Shown here: positions 6,188 to 7,331 of the stretch, in pieces
Layout of the letters: every line of letters begins with the position of its first letter
How positions within the stretch are numbered: position 1 is the stretch's first letter
Assembly: GCA_002899795.1 (NCBI GenBank)
Contig: PPDG01000486.1
Coordinates: 1 to 7,331 of the forward strand
Reading direction: 5' to 3'
DNA length: 7,331 nucleotides
Source of the DNA: Desulfobacteraceae bacterium
Lineage (GTDB): Bacteria; Desulfobacterota; Syntrophobacteria; BM002
Notes under the pieces: generated by a model
Databases searched by the model: none
Told to the model about the DNA's origin: nothing
The model's input: only the letters and a program-made list of their open reading frames with translations
Made by a program: the position numbers and the translations under genes

Positions 6188-6401
6188 GCCCGAATATTTC
6201 ATGAATTGCTGTCGCCAGACCATGAAGATGGGCGTGCCACCGGGCAACCGTCCCGCGGGACCGCGGGATTGGTTCCGAGGCGTACCTGAACGGTACGTCG
6301 CAGGGTGAGCCTGTCCTGAGCCTGTCGAAGGAACACCTGATGACGCCAGGAAGGACGGCCATATCCGTGGTCGCAGCAAGTGATTCATGAAATATCCGGG
6401 C
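6188..6401. mobile_element. Repeat A copy 2: MITE-like element with terminal inverted repeats
   Basis: This is the second copy of the element at 3881-4095, in the same orientation. It has the same terminal inverted repeats (GCCCGAATATTTCATGAAT at the left, ATTCATGAAATATCCGGGC at the right) and the same internal stems: TCCCGCGG/CCGCGGGA at 6251-6258/6261-6268 and CGTACC/GGTACG at 6281-6286/6292-6297. I count about 12 differences including one indel; ten are in the first 72 nt. It splits the two PilZ genes. Of the rest of this 414-bp gap, 6093-6187 and 6402-6506 show no gene or terminator that I can support. Confidence 0.75.
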
Positions 6402-6506
6402 AAGTCCAGGGTCTGTGCTGCACATTTCGGTGCACAATCTATACCAATAGATGCTACTCCGAGGGAAATGCTGAGAAGGTTTAAAGCGAGGAAAGTAATG
6501 GGGATG

Positions 6507-6848
6507 TTAGACGCGATTTATAATCATTCTACTGAGAAATTGCCGGTCACTGCCGGAAAGCTGGGTGAACTGGACCCCCATTCCACGGGGCGTAACAGAG
6601 TGATCAGGCCCATGCACATTTACCCAGACTACTTCTGAATCAACCGCAAGACGACGATCTGAGTTGGGGATATTGATAACCATCTTGAAGGGTTCTGCGG
6701 GCTTCAAGGGGTCTAGGCAACGGACAAACGCGCCTTCGAGACTGATATCAAGGGTTTCCGTGTTTATCACACCTTGAGCGGTTTCTAAGGTTACAGACCA
6801 TTTAGCTTTGGCTCTCGGTTCTCTCCGTCTTTCCTCGTGGCTAACCAT
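6507..6848 (-). CDS. Soluble PilZ domain protein
   Basis: This 113-residue protein is essentially a single PilZ domain. It has RRREPR (Arg8, Arg12) matching the RxxxR motif, DISLEG (Asp34, Ser36, Gly39) matching DxSxxG, and the closing strand PRGMGVQF at 87-94. All residues expected for c-di-GMP binding are present, so it should be a cytoplasmic receptor; the target is unknown. No signal peptide or membrane segment is visible. AAGGA lies 8 nt before the ATG, supporting this start. The next gene on the strand is a membrane-anchored PilZ protein. The two are not close paralogues by eye (motifs shared, little else), so recent tandem duplication is not evident. Confidence 0.9.
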   Translation of the reverse strand: MVSHEERRREPRAKAKWSVTLETAQGVINTETLDISLEGAFVRCLDPLKPAEPFKMVINIPNSDRRLAVDSEVVWVNVHGPDHSVTPRGMGVQFTQLSGSDRQFLSRMIINRV

Positions 6849-6896
6849 ATCTCAGATCCTTATATTGCCTGCCCACATATTTGCTGTTCGGGTCAG

Positions 6897-6926
6897 ATTA
6901 CAGCAGTAAGGGCGGGCGGGCAACAA
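6897..6926 (-). promoter_or_regulatory. Possible promoter of the soluble PilZ gene
   Basis: On the minus strand TGTAAT (6897-6902) is a good -10 box, with TTGTTG (6921-6926) 18 nt upstream as a weak -35 box. A transcript would start near 6890 and have a leader of about 40 nt. Confidence 0.25.
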
Positions 6927-6970
6927 AAAACATAATTCAACTATCAGCTTCTTGTGTAGTCGAAAATATG

Positions 6971-7073
6971 AACCGCAGAACCGCAGAACAAGGAACCGCA
7001 GAATGTCTAAGTGAAAAACATGGTGTGATTCTTTTCAAAAACTTCTGCTGTTCGAAATTCCTTGTTCGACATT
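6971..7073. repeat. Inverted repeat element with AACCGCAGAA units
   Basis: AACCGCAGAA occurs at 6971-6980 and 6994-7003, with a further CCGCAGAA at 6981-6988. GAACAAGGAA (6986-6995) is the perfect reverse complement of TTCCTTGTTC (7058-7067). GAATGT at 7001-7006 is partly complementary to the GACATT at 7068-7073, and GCAGAA to the TTCTGC at 7043-7048. The whole can fold as a branched hairpin. From memory, similar 'GAACCGCAGAATGTCGAA' hairpins occur in multiple copies in environmental bacterial genomes. No coding potential is seen. It fills part of the 483-bp non-coding right end. Confidence 0.55.
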
Positions 7074-7120
7074 GTCCTTCGTACTCCCCACCCTGCTGGC
7101 GGGTCCCCAGTTTCGATATT

Positions 7121-7280
7121 GAAGCTCCCTGCAGTCCGCCTGCGGCGGACAGGGAGCTTCGAAATGTAAGGAAGAGATGCCATTTTATTGTAGTTCGCTC
7201 GCTAATCCCGCAGCCCCGGCGACGGGATTTCCGCTCCGCTCCAACAAGCCGCTGGGAACGCGCTCGCTTTAGCATTTTCA
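7121..7280. repeat. Repeat C copy 2: hairpin-headed 160-bp element
   Basis: This is the second copy of the element at 4151-4320, in the same orientation. The outer hairpin arms GAAGCTCCCTG (7121-7131) and CAGGGAGCTTC (7150-7160) are perfectly complementary here. The tip is different: an inner stem TCCGCC/GGCGGA with a TGC loop, preceded by CAG. The tail is shared, including GAAATGTAAGGAAG, CATTTTATTGTAGTTCGCTC and the terminal TAGCATTTTCA. Sequence beyond 7280 (about 50 bp to the window end) shows nothing I recognise. Confidence 0.72.
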
Positions 7281-7331
7281 TAATATAAGGGTGTAAGTTG
7301 CAGATCCGGTTTGGCGTCACTCCAAAGTCTC

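Noticed and set aside
6937..7320. Minus-strand 127-codon reading frame at the right edge
   Set aside because: It runs through repeat C copy 2 and the AACCGCAGAA inverted repeat, has unusual composition and no recognisable domain; a chance frame is more likely.

Overview
The window comes from a diderm bacterium. Two adjacent genes encode exported lipoproteins with clear lipobox cysteines, and the coding repertoire (Mut7-C RNase, LolB-like/DUF4292 lipoprotein, large TPR lipoprotein, Memo-family protein, PilZ proteins) would fit a Desulfobacterota/'deltaproteobacterial' or similar environmental lineage. That assignment is inference; there is no rRNA or other taxonomic marker here. I see no tRNA, rRNA, CRISPR array or transposase gene.

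Layout. A left-edge non-coding stretch (1-172) ends in a degenerate 10-bp tandem repeat. A minus-strand block follows, read right to left: a 15-repeat TPR lipoprotein (1870-3618), a LolB-like/DUF4292 lipoprotein (1043-1873) whose GTG start overlaps the TPR stop, then a 390-bp gap holding an AT-rich long inverted repeat, then a small Mut7-C RNase/zinc-ribbon protein (173-652). The TPR gene followed by a lolB-type gene is an arrangement known from Proteobacteria, where ispE and prs usually come next; here the next gene is Mut7-C.

Between the divergent TPR and Memo genes (3619-4396) lie two different structured repeats, A and C, only about 55 bp apart. The plus-strand gene 4397-5623 encodes a Memo-family protein (AmmeMemoRadiSam system protein B type) with an N-terminal PqqD-like extension. 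It converges on a minus-strand pair of PilZ-domain (c-di-GMP receptor type) genes: a membrane-anchored one at 5631-6092 and a soluble one at 6507-6848. The two PilZ genes are separated by a second copy of repeat A (6188-6401). A second copy of repeat C lies near the right edge (7121-7280), next to a further inverted repeat (6971-7073).

The six proteins look like ordinary housekeeping or signalling genes: an outer-membrane lipoprotein pair, an RNase-like protein, an orphan Memo protein and two c-di-GMP effectors. The unusual feature is the non-coding DNA. Nearly every gap longer than 100 bp carries a different multicopy-looking hairpin element, at least five families in 7.3 kb. Two families are present twice in the same orientation with no transposase. 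Other points of interest are a Gly in place of the expected Asp of the Mut7-C 'TRD' motif, and repeat C copies that keep the same outer hairpin stem but carry completely different hairpin tips.
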